In this document: piece by piece, positions 15,643-24,277 of the stretch
How positions within the stretch are numbered: position 1 is the first letter of the stretch
Layout of the letters: each line of letters begins with the position of its first letter
From: Sphingomonas sp. SUN019
Lineage (GTDB): Bacteria; Pseudomonadota; Alphaproteobacteria; Sphingomonadales; Sphingomonadaceae
Direction: 5' to 3'
Length of the DNA: 64,000 nucleotides
NCBI RefSeq assembly: GCF_024758705.1
Contig: NZ_CP096971.1
Span: 3,625,501 to 3,689,500, forward strand
Position numbers and translations under genes: made by a program
Notes under the pieces: generated by a model
What the model saw: only the letters and a program-made list of their open reading frames with translations
The model's database searches: none
What the model was told of the DNA's origin: nothing

Positions 15643-17151
15643 ATGTTCGATAGCCTGAGCGATCGTCTTGGCGGTGTGTTCGATCGGTTGCGCGGCCGTG
15701 GCGCGCTGACCGAGGCGGACGTGCGCGCGGCGATGCGCGAGGTGCGCGTCGCACTGCTCGAAGCCGACGTGGCGCTGCCCGTTGCGCGCAAATTCGTCGA
15801 CGATGCGACCGAAAAGGCGATCGGGCAGAACGTGCTGCGCTCGGTCACGCCGGGGCAACAGGTCGTCAAGATCGTCAACGATGCGCTCGTCGAGATGCTC
15901 GGCGGGGACAGCGGCGATCAGGCGGTCGAGCTTGAACTCGGCGTCACCCCGCCCGCCGTCATCATGATGGTCGGTCTGCAGGGGTCGGGCAAAACGACGA
16001 CCACCGCGAAGATCGCGAAACGGCTTGCTCAGGGTTTGGCGGGACGCGACCGCAAGAAGGTGCTGATGGCGTCGCTCGACGTCAATCGCCCGAACGCGCA
16101 GGAACAGCTTGCGACGCTGGGTGTACAGGTCGAGGTCGCGACCTTGCCGATCGTCGCCGGGCAGCAGCCGGTCGACATCGCGCGGCGCGCGCTGCAGGCG
16201 GCGAAGCTGCAGGGCTACGACGTCCTGATGCTCGACACCGCGGGCCGCCTGCACGTCGATCAGGCGCTGATGGACGAGATGAAGGCGGTCGCCGACGTCA
16301 GCCGTCCGCAGGAAATCCTGCTCGTCGTCGATTCGCTGACCGGGCAGGACGCGGTCAACGTCGCGCAGAATTTCTCCGATCAGGTGCCGCTGACCGGCGT
16401 GGTGCTGACCCGCATGGACGGCGATGCTCGCGGCGGCGCGGCTTTGTCGATGCGCGCGGTCACCGGCAAGCCGATCAAGTTCGCGGGCACGGGCGAAAAG
16501 ATGGATGCGCTGGAGGCGTTCCATCCCGGCCGCGTCGCGGGCCGCATCCTCGGCATGGGCGACGTCGTGTCGCTGGTCGAGCGCGCCGCCGAATCGATCC
16601 AGCAGGAGGACGCCGAACGCATGGCGTCGCGGCTGGCCAAGGGTCAGTTCGACATGAACGACTTGCGCGGGCAGTTGGCTCAGATGCGCCGCATGGGCGG
16701 CCTCGGCGCGCTGGCGGGCATGATGCCGGGCATGAAGAAGGCGCAGGCCGCGATGGCGAACGGCGCGGTCGACGAGAAGATCCTGGTCCATATGGATGCG
16801 ATGATCGGGTCGATGACGCCCAAGGAGCGCGGCAAACCCGAACTCATCAACGCCAAGCGCAAGATCCGCATCGCCAAGGGCAGCGGAACGAACGTGCAGG
16901 ATGTCAACAAGCTGCTGAAGATGCACATGGAAATGTCCAGCGCGATGAAGAAGATCCGCAAGATGGGCGGGATAAAGGGCATGATGGCGATGCTGGGCAA
17001 GGGCGGCATGGGCGGTGGTCTGGGCGGCATCGGCAATGCGATCGGCGGTCCTGACCTCGGCGATATCCTCGGCAAGGGCGGCGGCGGGCTTCCGGGACTT
17101 CCCGGCGGTCAGGGCCTGCCTCCCGGCTTCGGCAAGTTCGGCAAGAAATAA
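15643..17151 (+). CDS. ffh: Ffh, signal recognition particle protein
   Basis: Binds signal sequences of nascent membrane proteins and, with the 4.5S RNA, delivers them to FtsY. 502 residues. N domain about 1-90, G domain with [24 protein letters not shown] and [10 protein letters not shown], and a methionine-rich M domain from about 300 ([17 protein letters not shown]). The C-terminal ~50 residues are a Gly/Met-rich tail ([11 protein letters not shown]). The ATG at 15643 is preferred to a TTG two codons earlier; GGATGGAG stands upstream. First gene of the ffh-rpsP-rimM transcript. Confidence 0.96.
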   Translation: MFDSLSDRLGGVFDRLRGRGALTEADVRAAMREVRVALLEADVALPVARKFVDDATEKAIGQNVLRSVTPGQQVVKIVNDALVEMLGGDSGDQAVELELGVTPPAVIMMVGLQGSGKTTTTAKIAKRLAQGLAGRDRKKVLMASLDVNRPNAQEQLATLGVQVEVATLPIVAGQQPVDIARRALQAAKLQGYDVLMLDTAGRLHVDQALMDEMKAVADVSRPQEILLVVDSLTGQDAVNVAQNFSDQVPLTGVVLTRMDGDARGGAALSMRAVTGKPIKFAGTGEKMDALEAFHPGRVAGRILGMGDVVSLVERAAESIQQEDAERMASRLAKGQFDMNDLRGQLAQMRRMGGLGALAGMMPGMKKAQAAMANGAVDEKILVHMDAMIGSMTPKERGKPELINAKRKIRIAKGSGTNVQDVNKLLKMHMEMSSAMKKIRKMGGIKGMMAMLGKGGMGGGLGGIGNAIGGPDLGDILGKGGGGLPGLPGGQGLPPGFGKFGKK

Positions 17152-17200
17152 CCCCAAAAAACAATCAACGTCTACAAATACGAAGAAGGAAAATCTACCA

Positions 17201-17779
17201 ATGGCACTCAGCATTCGCCTGTCGCGTGGCGGCTCCAAGAAGCGTCCGTACTACCGCATCGTCGTCGCCGACGCGCGCAGCCCGCGTGACGGCAAGTTCA
17301 TCGAGAAGATCGGCAACTACAATCCGCTCCTGTCGAAGGACGACGAGAAGCGCGTCGTGCTCGACGGCGACCGCGCGAAGCATTGGTTGAGCGTCGGCGC
17401 GCAGCCGACCGACCGTGTCGCGCGCTTCCTGGACGTTGCCGGGATCAAGGAGCGCCCCGCGCGCAACAACCCGAACAAGGGCAAGCCCGGTGAAAAGGCG
17501 ACCGAACGTGCAGACGAGCGCGCCGAGAAGGTGAAGGCCGCCGAGGAAGCCGCCGCAGAGGCGAAGGCCGCTGCCGCCGCCAAGGCCGCTGAGCCTGCGC
17601 CTGAGCCGGTCGCCGAAGCGCTCGCCGAGGAAGCGCCCGTCGAGGAAGCCGTAGCGGAAGCGCCCGCCGCTGCCCCGGCAGAAGAAGCAACCGCGAACGA
17701 AGCGACACCCGACAGCGATGCCGGCGACAGCGCCGAAACCGCCGAGGGCAAGAGCGCCCAGGCCCCGGCCGAGGGCTGA
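17201..17779 (+). CDS. rpsP: Ribosomal protein S16 with long Ala/Glu-rich tail
   Basis: 30S subunit protein. The S16 fold is residues 1 to about 80 ([21 protein letters not shown], then IEKIGNYNP). Residues from about 85 to 192 form a low-complexity extension, first basic ([19 protein letters not shown]) and then Ala/Glu/Pro repeats, making the protein about twice the standard 80-90 residues. Extended S16 occurs in alphaproteobacteria, but this tail is long. GAAGGAAAA lies upstream of the ATG. The stop overlaps rimM by 1 nt. Confidence 0.96.
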   Translation: MALSIRLSRGGSKKRPYYRIVVADARSPRDGKFIEKIGNYNPLLSKDDEKRVVLDGDRAKHWLSVGAQPTDRVARFLDVAGIKERPARNNPNKGKPGEKATERADERAEKVKAAEEAAAEAKAAAAAKAAEPAPEPVAEALAEEAPVEEAVAEAPAAAPAEEATANEATPDSDAGDSAETAEGKSAQAPAEG

Positions 17780-18249
17780 TGCCGAACGATGCTCCCGTCA
17801 CGCTGGCCGTCGTCATCGGCGCGCATGGCATTGCGGGAGAGGTGCGGCTGAAGGTCTTCGCCGAAGACCTGACGCCGCACCGATCGTTCAACCAGGGCGC
17901 GCTGACGCTGACGTCGTTGCGCCACGGTGGCAATGGCGCGATCGCACGCTTCGCCGAGGTGCGCGATCGTAACGCGGCGGAGGCCATGCGCGGAACCGAA
18001 TTGTCGGTCCCGCGCAGCGCGTTGCCGCCGCTCGCCGAGGGCGAGTATTACCACGCCGATTTGTTGGGGCTGCCCGCGGTGTCGACTGACGGGACCGCGC
18101 TCGGTCGTGTCGTCGCGATAGAGAATTTCGGCGCCGGTGACGTGATCGAGATCGAACGCGATACTGGCAAGCGTTTCATGACCCCGATGGCCGCGGTGCC
18201 TGAATGGAGCGCGGAACTGCTCGTCGTGGACGCGGCGTTCGTCGAATAA
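17779..18249 (+). CDS. rimM: RimM 16S rRNA processing factor
   Basis: Assembly factor that binds S19 and helps mature the 30S head. 156 residues with the N-terminal beta-barrel motif VVIGAHGIAGEVRLKVF and the C-terminal PRC-barrel segment YYHADLLGLPAV and GDVIEIER, ending FVE. The start overlaps the rpsP stop (TGATG). In most relatives trmD follows directly; here a minus-strand flavoprotein and three other genes intervene. Confidence 0.95.
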   Translation: MPNDAPVTLAVVIGAHGIAGEVRLKVFAEDLTPHRSFNQGALTLTSLRHGGNGAIARFAEVRDRNAAEAMRGTELSVPRSALPPLAEGEYYHADLLGLPAVSTDGTALGRVVAIENFGAGDVIEIERDTGKRFMTPMAAVPEWSAELLVVDAAFVE

Positions 18250-18254
18250 CCGCG

Positions 18255-19160
18255 TCAGCGCCGGATCGGGCGCTGATCGTCGAGCAGGTTGCGGATCGTC
18301 GTCGCGGCGACCCCGGCCTGGCCCATCGCATTGCTGATCTGATCCAGCCCTTTCACCACGTCGCCCGCCGCGAACAGGTCGGGGATGCTGGTCCGCTGGT
18401 GGTGATCGACCTCCAGGCATCCGTCCTTGTCCGCTTTCGCCCCCGCCGCCACCGCCAGTCTGGACCGGATGCGCGAGCCGAGCGCGGGATAGACGCTATC
18501 GAACGTCATCCGCCCGCGCGCGGTGTCCAGCGCCAGCCGCTCGCCGTCCAGCGCATAGCCGCCGCACGGCCCGTCGACGCGAACGATCCCTGCTTCGTCG
18601 AGCTTCGCTGCGCAGGCTTCATCGAGCATATGCTCCGCCCCGGGTGCGATCAGCGTCACGTTCTTCGTATAACCGCGCAGGAACAGCGCCTCCTGCGTGC
18701 CGTGATCGCCCGTGCCGATAACCCCGACACTTTGGTCGGTGACCTCATACGCGTCGCAGATCGGACAATAGCGCAACGCCCCAAGCGCCAGCGCGCGATC
18801 GTGCAAGTCGGGGTCGATATCGGGACGGTGATTCACCACGCCGGTCGCCAGCAGGACGGTGCGCGCGGCGTAGGCGCGATCGCCCACGCGAACCGCGAAG
18901 CCTTCATCCGTTACCGTAAGCGCGGTAACCTTCGCCTGCTCGCGCACCGCACCATACAATTCCGCCTGCTCCAGCATCCGCGCGAGCAGTTCGGTCCCGC
19001 CGACGCCGTCAGGAAAGCCCGCATGGTTATGGCTGGTCGGGATCAACGCCGCCCGGCTGTCACCTGCATCGAACAGCCGGATCGACAGGTGAAACCGCGC
19101 CAGATAGATCGCCGCGGTCAGCCCGGCCGGCCCCGCGCCGATGATGATGCAATCGTCCAT
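18255..19160 (-). CDS. Thioredoxin-reductase-like FAD oxidoreductase
   Basis: 301 residues. FAD-binding [10 protein letters not shown] at 8-17 and a second nucleotide motif at about 150 ([10 protein letters not shown]). The redox pair is CPIC at 132-135 where thioredoxin reductases have CATC. The NADPH 2'-phosphate motif HRRxxxR after the second Rossmann strand is missing ([10 protein letters not shown] stands there), so NADPH-thioredoxin reductase activity is doubtful; NADH or another partner is possible. C-terminal FAD motif [10 protein letters not shown] is intact. Convergent with rimM (5 nt apart), lying inside the split rpsP operon. Confidence 0.85.
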   Translation of the reverse strand: MDDCIIIGAGPAGLTAAIYLARFHLSIRLFDAGDSRAALIPTSHNHAGFPDGVGGTELLARMLEQAELYGAVREQAKVTALTVTDEGFAVRVGDRAYAARTVLLATGVVNHRPDIDPDLHDRALALGALRYCPICDAYEVTDQSVGVIGTGDHGTQEALFLRGYTKNVTLIAPGAEHMLDEACAAKLDEAGIVRVDGPCGGYALDGERLALDTARGRMTFDSVYPALGSRIRSRLAVAAGAKADKDGCLEVDHHQRTSIPDLFAAGDVVKGLDQISNAMGQAGVAATTIRNLLDDQRPIRR

Positions 19161-19215
19161 GATCGTGCGCCAAGCGACGACGGGGCGAGAGGTTCCTTGC
19201 GATCGCCGAATCCGT

Positions 19216-19240
19216 ATGTATATACATTATGTAGATACGG
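19216..19240 (+). promoter_or_regulatory. Palindromic operator candidate for vapBC
   Basis: Perfect 12-bp palindrome ATGTATATACAT at 19216-19227 followed by a related half site GTAGATAC (19231-19238), ending 9 nt before the antitoxin ATG and overlapping the likely promoter. AbrB/VapB antitoxins typically autoregulate from such sites; the assignment is inference. Confidence 0.55.
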
Positions 19241-19248
19241 AGGATCGG

Positions 19249-19608
19249 ATGGCGGAGGGATCATCGAACGAGGAGTCGGGGCGGCAAACGCAGTTGGATC
19301 GTGTTTATGGGTCAATGCCTTGGCTCAAAGCGGGTGAGCGTAAGCATTATCGCGTAAAAGTCTTCAAATCAGGCAATTCGGTAGCGGTGCGGCTTCCTGC
19401 CGCTTTGGGTCTGAAGCCAGGTGCCGAAATGGACCTCGACGTTGAAAATGACGACGCCTTGTATCTTACGCCGATCGAGCCGACGAAGCGCAAATTCAAC
19501 ATCGGTAAGGTGGCGGGATCAGCGCACGATCTGCGATTTCTCAGTGATGAAGATAGGCTGTTCGAAGATGAACCGGTGAGAGAATCGGATCCGGACGTCG
19601 GGCGGTGA
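19249..19608 (+). CDS. vapB: AbrB/MazE-type antitoxin (VapB)
   Basis: 119 residues; GGAGG is 5-6 nt before the ATG. A SpoVT/AbrB swapped-hairpin DNA-binding domain spans about 33-80 (KVFKSGNSVAVRLPAALGL), and the C-terminal acidic stretch (about 95-119) is the kind that wraps the toxin active site. The N-terminal ~30 residues are an unusual polar extension; a shorter start at 19315 is possible but has no ribosome site. Overlaps the PIN toxin by 4 nt. Confidence 0.85.
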   Translation: MAEGSSNEESGRQTQLDRVYGSMPWLKAGERKHYRVKVFKSGNSVAVRLPAALGLKPGAEMDLDVENDDALYLTPIEPTKRKFNIGKVAGSAHDLRFLSDEDRLFEDEPVRESDPDVGR

Positions 19609-20003
19609 AATATCTCTTGGACAGCAACGTCATCATCGCATTGGTCATGAACGCTGATGACGGCGTGATTCGCCGCGCCGCCGCGTGCGACGAAGGCGAC
19701 ATGGTGACCTCCGCCATCGCGTATGCCGAGGTTGCTTACGGTTCGGTGCGTGAACGTCCTCCGGCATTCGATCAGCTTCGCGCGTTCGTCGAGGAGGTGC
19801 AGGTCTTGAGTTTCGACTACAAGGCGGCGCTTGCCTACGCGTCGTTGCCCTTCAAGCGCGCCAGCTACGATCGGCTGATCGCAGCGCATGCCCTTTCCCA
19901 CGGGCTTACCGTCGTCACCGACAATGAACGGCATTTCGCGGATGTCCCGGGACTGATCGTCGAAAACTGGTCGCAAAAGGGGATGGCCGAATGCGATATC
20001 TGA
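19605..20003 (+). CDS. vapC: PIN-domain toxin (VapC)
   Basis: 132 residues from a GTG overlapping the antitoxin stop (GTGA). PIN-domain acidic residues D6 (LLDSN), E42 (AEVAYG), D89 (SYDRLIAAHA) and D106 (VVTDNERHF) are all present, so a functional Mg-dependent RNase is expected; VapC toxins usually cut tRNA or rRNA. The 3' end overlaps the next gene by 13 nt. Confidence 0.92.
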   Translation: MKYLLDSNVIIALVMNADDGVIRRAAACDEGDMVTSAIAYAEVAYGSVRERPPAFDQLRAFVEEVQVLSFDYKAALAYASLPFKRASYDRLIAAHALSHGLTVVTDNERHFADVPGLIVENWSQKGMAECDI

Positions 20004-21472
20004 CAGTCGCGCTGATCATGCTGACGGTCCCGGCCCAGGCCCGCGCGCCGGAGGCGGCGACCGTCGAGCAGGTCCGGCGCGGGTTCGAGGCGTGGGCCGA
20101 CGCGCAGCACGCGCCCGGCCTCGTCTGGGGCATCGTCGCGGACGGAAAATTGATCGCGACGGGCGGAAAGGGCGTGCGCGATCTGGACGGCGGGCGCGCG
20201 GTCGACGCCGATACGCGGTTCCGCATCGCGTCGATGTCGAAGGCGTTCACCGCCCTCGCGATCCTCGACCTGCGGGACCAGGGCAAGCTGTCGCTCGATG
20301 CGCCCGCCGAAACCTACGTCCCCGAACTGCGTGGGTGGAAGTATCCGACCGCCGACAGCTCGAAGATCCGCGTCCGCGACCTGCTGAACCATGTTGCCGG
20401 GTTCGTCGACGACAATCCCTGGGGCGACCGGCAGCAATCGCTGCCAGAGGCGGACTTCACGAAGATGCTGGCGGCGGGCGTCCCGTTCAGCCGCGCCCCG
20501 CAATCGGCGATGGAATATTCGAACTTCGGCTACGCCACGCTTGGCCGGATCGTGACCAACGTCTCGGGCAAGCCGTACCAGCAATATATCCGCGACCGGA
20601 TCATGGCCCCGCTCGGTATGAACTCTACCGGCTACGACATCGCGAAAAGCCCGGCTGGCAGCCGGGCGATCGGCTATCGCTGGGAAAACGAACGCTTCGT
20701 CCGCGAACCCGACATGGCGGATGGCGCATTCGGTGCGATGGGCGGGGTGGAGACGACCGCCAGTGATTATGCGAAATACGTCGCATGGCTGCTCTCCGCG
20801 TGGCCCGCGCGCGATGATGCCGAGAAGGGACCGCTGAAGCGATCGACCGTGAGGGAGATCGTGCAGGGATCGAACTTCACAGTCGTCGCCCCGCGTCCGG
20901 CCGCGCTCGGCCCGGCGTGCCCGCGCACGAACAGCTACGCGATGGGGTGGCAGGTCGTCACCGATTGCGACCTGTCCTACGTCACGCATACCGGCGGTTA
21001 TCCGGGCTACGGATCGGTCGTGATGCTGGTACCGGAGGCAGGGATCGGCGTGTTCGCTTTCTCCAGCCGCACCTATGGCGCGCCGTCGCCTGCCGCTTAC
21101 GAGGCGCTGCGGACGATGAAGGCGGCGGGGCTGCTGACGCCGCGAGCCGTTCCGCTCAGCCCCCGCGTCAAAGCCGCCTACACTGCGACTCAGACGATCT
21201 GGCGCGCTGGCGATGTGGCGGCCGCCCGCCCATCGCTGGCGATGAATTTCCTGATGGATCGCCCAGCCGCCAACTGGAAGGCCGAACTGACGCGACTGCA
21301 AGGCCAGACCGGCGCGTGCGACACGAGCGCGCCGATCGAGCCGACCACCGCGATGGCGGGCCGCTTCACCTGGAAATGCGCGACCGCCGACGTGAACGGC
21401 TCGATTCTGCTCGCCCCGACCGATCAGCCGACGATCCAGGAACTGCGCTTTACCGTCGCACCACACCAATGA
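19991..21472 (+). CDS. Secreted class-C beta-lactamase-fold serine hydrolase
   Basis: 493 residues with an N-terminal signal sequence (about 1-18, cleavage near AQARA). The active-site motifs are SMSK (S81, K84), YSN (176-178) and HTGG near residue 335. These define the beta-lactamase/DD-peptidase/esterase superfamily; the extra C-terminal ~120 residues form a separate domain. Substrate unknown: beta-lactam, D-amino-acid peptide or ester are all possible. Its start overlaps vapC by 13 nt and its stop overlaps the trmD start by 4 nt, so it bridges the toxin-antitoxin pair and the tRNA methyltransferase. Confidence 0.88.
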   Translation: MRYLTVALIMLTVPAQARAPEAATVEQVRRGFEAWADAQHAPGLVWGIVADGKLIATGGKGVRDLDGGRAVDADTRFRIASMSKAFTALAILDLRDQGKLSLDAPAETYVPELRGWKYPTADSSKIRVRDLLNHVAGFVDDNPWGDRQQSLPEADFTKMLAAGVPFSRAPQSAMEYSNFGYATLGRIVTNVSGKPYQQYIRDRIMAPLGMNSTGYDIAKSPAGSRAIGYRWENERFVREPDMADGAFGAMGGVETTASDYAKYVAWLLSAWPARDDAEKGPLKRSTVREIVQGSNFTVVAPRPAALGPACPRTNSYAMGWQVVTDCDLSYVTHTGGYPGYGSVVMLVPEAGIGVFAFSSRTYGAPSPAAYEALRTMKAAGLLTPRAVPLSPRVKAAYTATQTIWRAGDVAAARPSLAMNFLMDRPAANWKAELTRLQGQTGACDTSAPIEPTTAMAGRFTWKCATADVNGSILLAPTDQPTIQELRFTVAPHQ

Positions 21473-22203
21473 CCTTCGCCGCGACGATCCTGACGCTCTA
21501 CCCCGACATGTTTCCCGGCCCGCTTGGCCACAGCATCGCCGGACGCGCGCTGGCCGAGGGAAAATGGTCGCTCGATGCGGTCAACATCCGCGACTTCGCG
21601 ACCGACAGGCACCGGACCGTCGACGATACGCCCGCGGGCGGCGGGGCAGGGATGGTGCTCCGCGCCGATATCGTCGCCGCCGCGCTGGACGCCCAGCCGC
21701 AGGACCGCTCGATCCTCGCGATGACCCCGCGCGGAAAGCCACTGACACAAGCCCGCATTCGCGGTCTCGCGACCGGCCCCGGCGCGATCATCCTGTGCGG
21801 CCGGTTCGAGGGTTTCGACGAACGCCTGTTCGACGCGCGCCAGATCGAGGAAGTGTCGATCGGCGACTACGTGCTGTCGGGCGGGGAAATGGCGGCGCTG
21901 GTGCTGCTCGACGCTTGCGTTCGGCTGCTTCCCGGCGTAATGGGCGCGGCTTCCAGCGGGGACGAGGAAAGCTTCGAAAGCGGCCTCCTCGAATATCCGC
22001 ATTATACCCGACCGCAAATGTGGGAAGGGCGCACGATCCCCGAAGTGCTGCGATCGGGGGATCATGCAAGGATCGCGGCCTGGCGAAAGTCGATGGCCGA
22101 GACCGATACACGGCTACGGAGGCCGGACCTTTGGGAGCGCCATGAGGGCGCTCGGGTCGATCCTCCCTCTGGCGCGCGGCGCGAAGAAGGTAGACGCACA
22201 TGA
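21469..22203 (+). CDS. trmD: TrmD tRNA (guanine-37-N1) methyltransferase
   Basis: SPOUT-class enzyme that makes m1G37 and prevents +1 frameshifting; normally essential. 244 residues from the ATG overlapping the hydrolase stop (ATGA). Signatures: [30 protein letters not shown], the trefoil-knot motifs [12 protein letters not shown] and [10 protein letters not shown], and [10 protein letters not shown]. Overlaps rplS by 4 nt. It is separated from its usual partner rimM by about 3.2 kb. Confidence 0.96.
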   Translation: MTFAATILTLYPDMFPGPLGHSIAGRALAEGKWSLDAVNIRDFATDRHRTVDDTPAGGGAGMVLRADIVAAALDAQPQDRSILAMTPRGKPLTQARIRGLATGPGAIILCGRFEGFDERLFDARQIEEVSIGDYVLSGGEMAALVLLDACVRLLPGVMGAASSGDEESFESGLLEYPHYTRPQMWEGRTIPEVLRSGDHARIAAWRKSMAETDTRLRRPDLWERHEGARVDPPSGARREEGRRT

Positions 22204-22592
22204 ACCTGATCCAGCAGCTCGAAGCCGAGCAGATCGAAAAGCTGACCGCCAAGCGCGCGATCCCCGAATTCCGCCCCGGTGATACGCTGAAGGTCGGCGT
22301 CCGCGTGGTCGAAGGCGAGCGCACCCGCGTCCAGAATTACGAAGGCGTCTGCATCGCCCGCGCGAATCGCGGCATGGGATCGTCCTTCACCGTGCGGAAG
22401 ATGAGCTTCGGTGAGGGCGTAGAGCGCGTTTTCCCGCTCTATTCGCCGAACATCGATTCGATAGAAGTCGTCCGCAAGGGCGTCGTCCGTCGTGCGAAGC
22501 TGTACTATCTGCGCGGCCGCACCGGCAAGGCAGCCCGCATCGCCGAACGCCGCGACCCGCGGCCGGCAAAGGGCGCCGTCGCCGCCGAGTAA
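22200..22592 (+). CDS. rplS: Ribosomal protein L19
   Basis: 50S protein at the subunit interface. 130 residues, with the family core [50 protein letters not shown] and [16 protein letters not shown]. The Ala-rich C-terminal tail is short. Start overlaps trmD by 4 nt; last gene of the transcript, followed by a strong terminator. Confidence 0.97.
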   Translation: MNLIQQLEAEQIEKLTAKRAIPEFRPGDTLKVGVRVVEGERTRVQNYEGVCIARANRGMGSSFTVRKMSFGEGVERVFPLYSPNIDSIEVVRKGVVRRAKLYYLRGRTGKAARIAERRDPRPAKGAVAAE

Positions 22593-22615
22593 TCGGACGG
22601 GACTATCGATACGAA

Positions 22616-22655
22616 AGGGGCGGGGTGACGATGGTCGTCACCCCGCCCCTTTTTC
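22616..22655 (+). terminator. Intrinsic terminator after rplS
   Basis: Perfect 15-bp stem AGGGGCGGGGTGACG (22616-22630) and its complement (22636-22650), 5-nt loop ATGGT, followed by TTTTT. Classic Rho-independent terminator. Confidence 0.95.
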
Positions 22656-22841
22656 GTTGCCGGGGGTCAGGATATCGAAACGGAGGGACCGCCGACGGGC
22701 CGGTTTCAGGTCTGCGCCAGCCATTGGCTGCCGTCCCACGACGTAACGGGCTTTCCCGAAAAGGATGGTGTTCTGGGAATCCCTTAACGCGCTGCCTGTC
22801 GGTCGTGAACCGACCTAGAAATTGGGACGCGTACCCGATTT

Positions 22842-22887
22842 ACGGGTGCACAATAATCATTGTCAGCGCCATTAAAACGGGTGTACA
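22842..22887 (+). promoter_or_regulatory. Operator/promoter candidate for brnTA
   Basis: Direct repeats ACGGGTGCACA (22842-22852) and ACGGGTGTACA (22877-22887), 35 nt start to start, flank an inverted repeat ACAAT-AATC-ATTGT (22850-22863). TTGTCA at 22860 with TACAGA 18 nt later could be -35/-10 boxes. BrnA-type antitoxins autoregulate from this kind of position; assignment is inference. Confidence 0.45.
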
Positions 22888-22893
22888 GAATCT

Positions 22894-23169
22894 ATGGAGA
22901 TCGAGTTCGACCCTGCCAAGGATCGCGCCAATGCCGCCAAGCACGGCATGTCGCTGGCGGCGGCGGAAGGGTTCGAGTGGGATACGGCGTTGGAGCGCGA
23001 GGACGACCGCTTCGATTACGGAGAGATCCGGTTCGTGGCCCTTGGTCTGATCGGTGATCGATTGCATGTGCTGGTGTTCACCGAAGGCTCTCACAAAAAT
23101 GCGGTGCGTGCCGTCAGCCTGCGCCCCGCTGAAAAGCACGAGGGGAGGTTCTATTATGGCCAAGTTTGA
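22894..23169 (+). CDS. brnT: BrnT-family toxin
   Basis: 91-residue RelE-like ribonuclease toxin that arrests translation. Family features: FDPAKDRANAAKHGMSLAAAEGFEWD at the start (the KHG motif), FVALGLIGDRLHVLVFTE in the middle and the SLRPAEKHE ending. No strong ribosome site precedes the ATG. The antitoxin gene overlaps its last 14 nt, the usual toxin-first BrnTA order. Confidence 0.92.
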   Translation: MEIEFDPAKDRANAAKHGMSLAAAEGFEWDTALEREDDRFDYGEIRFVALGLIGDRLHVLVFTEGSHKNAVRAVSLRPAEKHEGRFYYGQV

Positions 23170-23386
23170 TCCCGAAATTCACGACGACAACCCGCCGCTG
23201 GATGCTGCGTTCATGGCTGGCATGACGCCTTCCCGGCGCGGTCGGCCGAGGCTGGAAACGCCGAAAGTGGAAGTCAAAATCCGCTTGGACGCCGCGACGG
23301 TCGAGCATCTGCGTGGGAGCGGGCCCGGATGGCAGACCCGCGTGAACGCCTTGCTGGGCCGACTGGTAGCGGCGGGGCAGATTTAG
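23156..23386 (+). CDS. brnA: BrnA-family antitoxin
   Basis: 76 residues from the ATG at 23156, preceded by GGGGAGG. An N-terminal toxin-binding arm (DDNPPLD, family-typical) is followed by GRPRLETPKVEVKIRLDAATVEHLR and WQTRVNALLGRLV, a ribbon-helix-helix DNA-binding domain that neutralises BrnT and represses the operon. Confidence 0.9.
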   Translation: MAKFDPEIHDDNPPLDAAFMAGMTPSRRGRPRLETPKVEVKIRLDAATVEHLRGSGPGWQTRVNALLGRLVAAGQI

Positions 23387-23485
23387 CGGCCTATTCGTCC
23401 CAGAAGTAATCCAATTTCGGGATTTGCAGAGGCGTGCCGCTTGGCGGCGATCGGCACCCGTTGAATGTTGGTGTAGACGGCAGCT

Positions 23486-24277
23486 ATGCGTTCGCTCCCC
23501 CTTCTCCCCCTTCTCCCCCTTCTCCCCCTTCTCCCCCTTCTCCCCCTTCTCTTCCTTTTCCTCGTCGGCTGTGGTGATACGCGACCTGACGAACAGAGAA
23601 CCAACGGCTATGTCGTTCCGGCGAATGGTGATCCAACCAGCGTCACTTGGAGCGGCTATCCACGCCACAGGTATGCGGCATGTGGTCGATACATAGAGTT
23701 GTCGAAACCGTTTGAGGTCGTGCCGGGCGGTTTCAACGACCCTTTGGCTATACCTCTCAGCTATCTTGATGATCCTAAAACGGACGAGCGCGCGCCCGAG
23801 GGTGTTGATGAAAGTCGGCGCGTCTCTTTTGGCTTTCCAGCTCGATACGGAGGGGACGGCATGTGGGAATGGCAAACCCCCATGAACAGGCAGGGCAAGG
23901 TCAAGCCCATCGCGTCCGCCAGCGCCCTGTTGAATGCCGCGCAAGCGAGAGGTGGCTCTTATGCCGATGACGAAACCTACTTCCAAGGTGTCATCAATCG
24001 AAGCCCGGTTGCAATGACATGCACCATGGTCACGGTACCCAATCCATGGTGCGATGTAGAGGTTAAACTCAACCGCAATCAGCGCTTCCGCGCTCGCCTA
24101 CCGCCGCATGCCGTGACTAAACTGGATAGGGTTGTTGCGATCGGCAAGAAACTCTTTGATGACCTCGCCAACGAATGTGGCTCCAATTCGCAGCCGCGAT
24201 CCGGAGAAATTAGGATTTTCCCGTCTCGAAACGAGGCTGAGAAGTCTCTGTCGAAGCAGCCTGTGCTGGCCCGCTGA
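23486..24277 (+). CDS. Putative lipoprotein with a repeat-built signal peptide
   Basis: 263 residues, no family recognised. The N-terminus is MRS followed by six copies of Leu-Pro-Leu and a lipobox LVGC with Cys at 29, so a lipidated envelope protein is predicted. The mature part has a few cysteines (C66 in YAACGRY, C179-C188 region CTMVTVPNPWC) and no catalytic motif I can name. Codon use and base composition are less GC-rich than the neighbours, suggesting acquired DNA. Its only neighbours are brnTA and a long non-coding stretch, which say nothing about its job. ATG at 23486 has no strong ribosome site. Confidence 0.6.
   Translation: MRSLPLLPLLPLLPLLPLLPLLFLFLVGCGDTRPDEQRTNGYVVPANGDPTSVTWSGYPRHRYAACGRYIELSKPFEVVPGGFNDPLAIPLSYLDDPKTDERAPEGVDESRRVSFGFPARYGGDGMWEWQTPMNRQGKVKPIASASALLNAAQARGGSYADDETYFQGVINRSPVAMTCTMVTVPNPWCDVEVKLNRNQRFRARLPPHAVTKLDRVVAIGKKLFDDLANECGSNSQPRSGEIRIFPSRNEAEKSLSKQPVLAR
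23495..23548 (+). repeat. 9-bp tandem repeat, six perfect copies
   Basis: CTCCCCCTT repeated six times without mismatch, in frame, encoding (Leu-Pro-Leu)6 in the signal peptide of the lipoprotein gene. Because the unit is 9 bp, copy-number change would alter signal-peptide length without shifting the frame. Confidence 0.97.

Noticed and set aside
15439..17238. 599-codon open frame on the minus strand opposite ffh and rpsP
   Set aside because: It is antisense to a clear ffh and rpsP, is His/Arg-rich as expected from the complement of GC-rich code, and has no family motif.
23495..23548. Possible CRISPR-like array
   Set aside because: The repeat is a 9-bp perfect tandem with no spacers and lies inside a coding frame.
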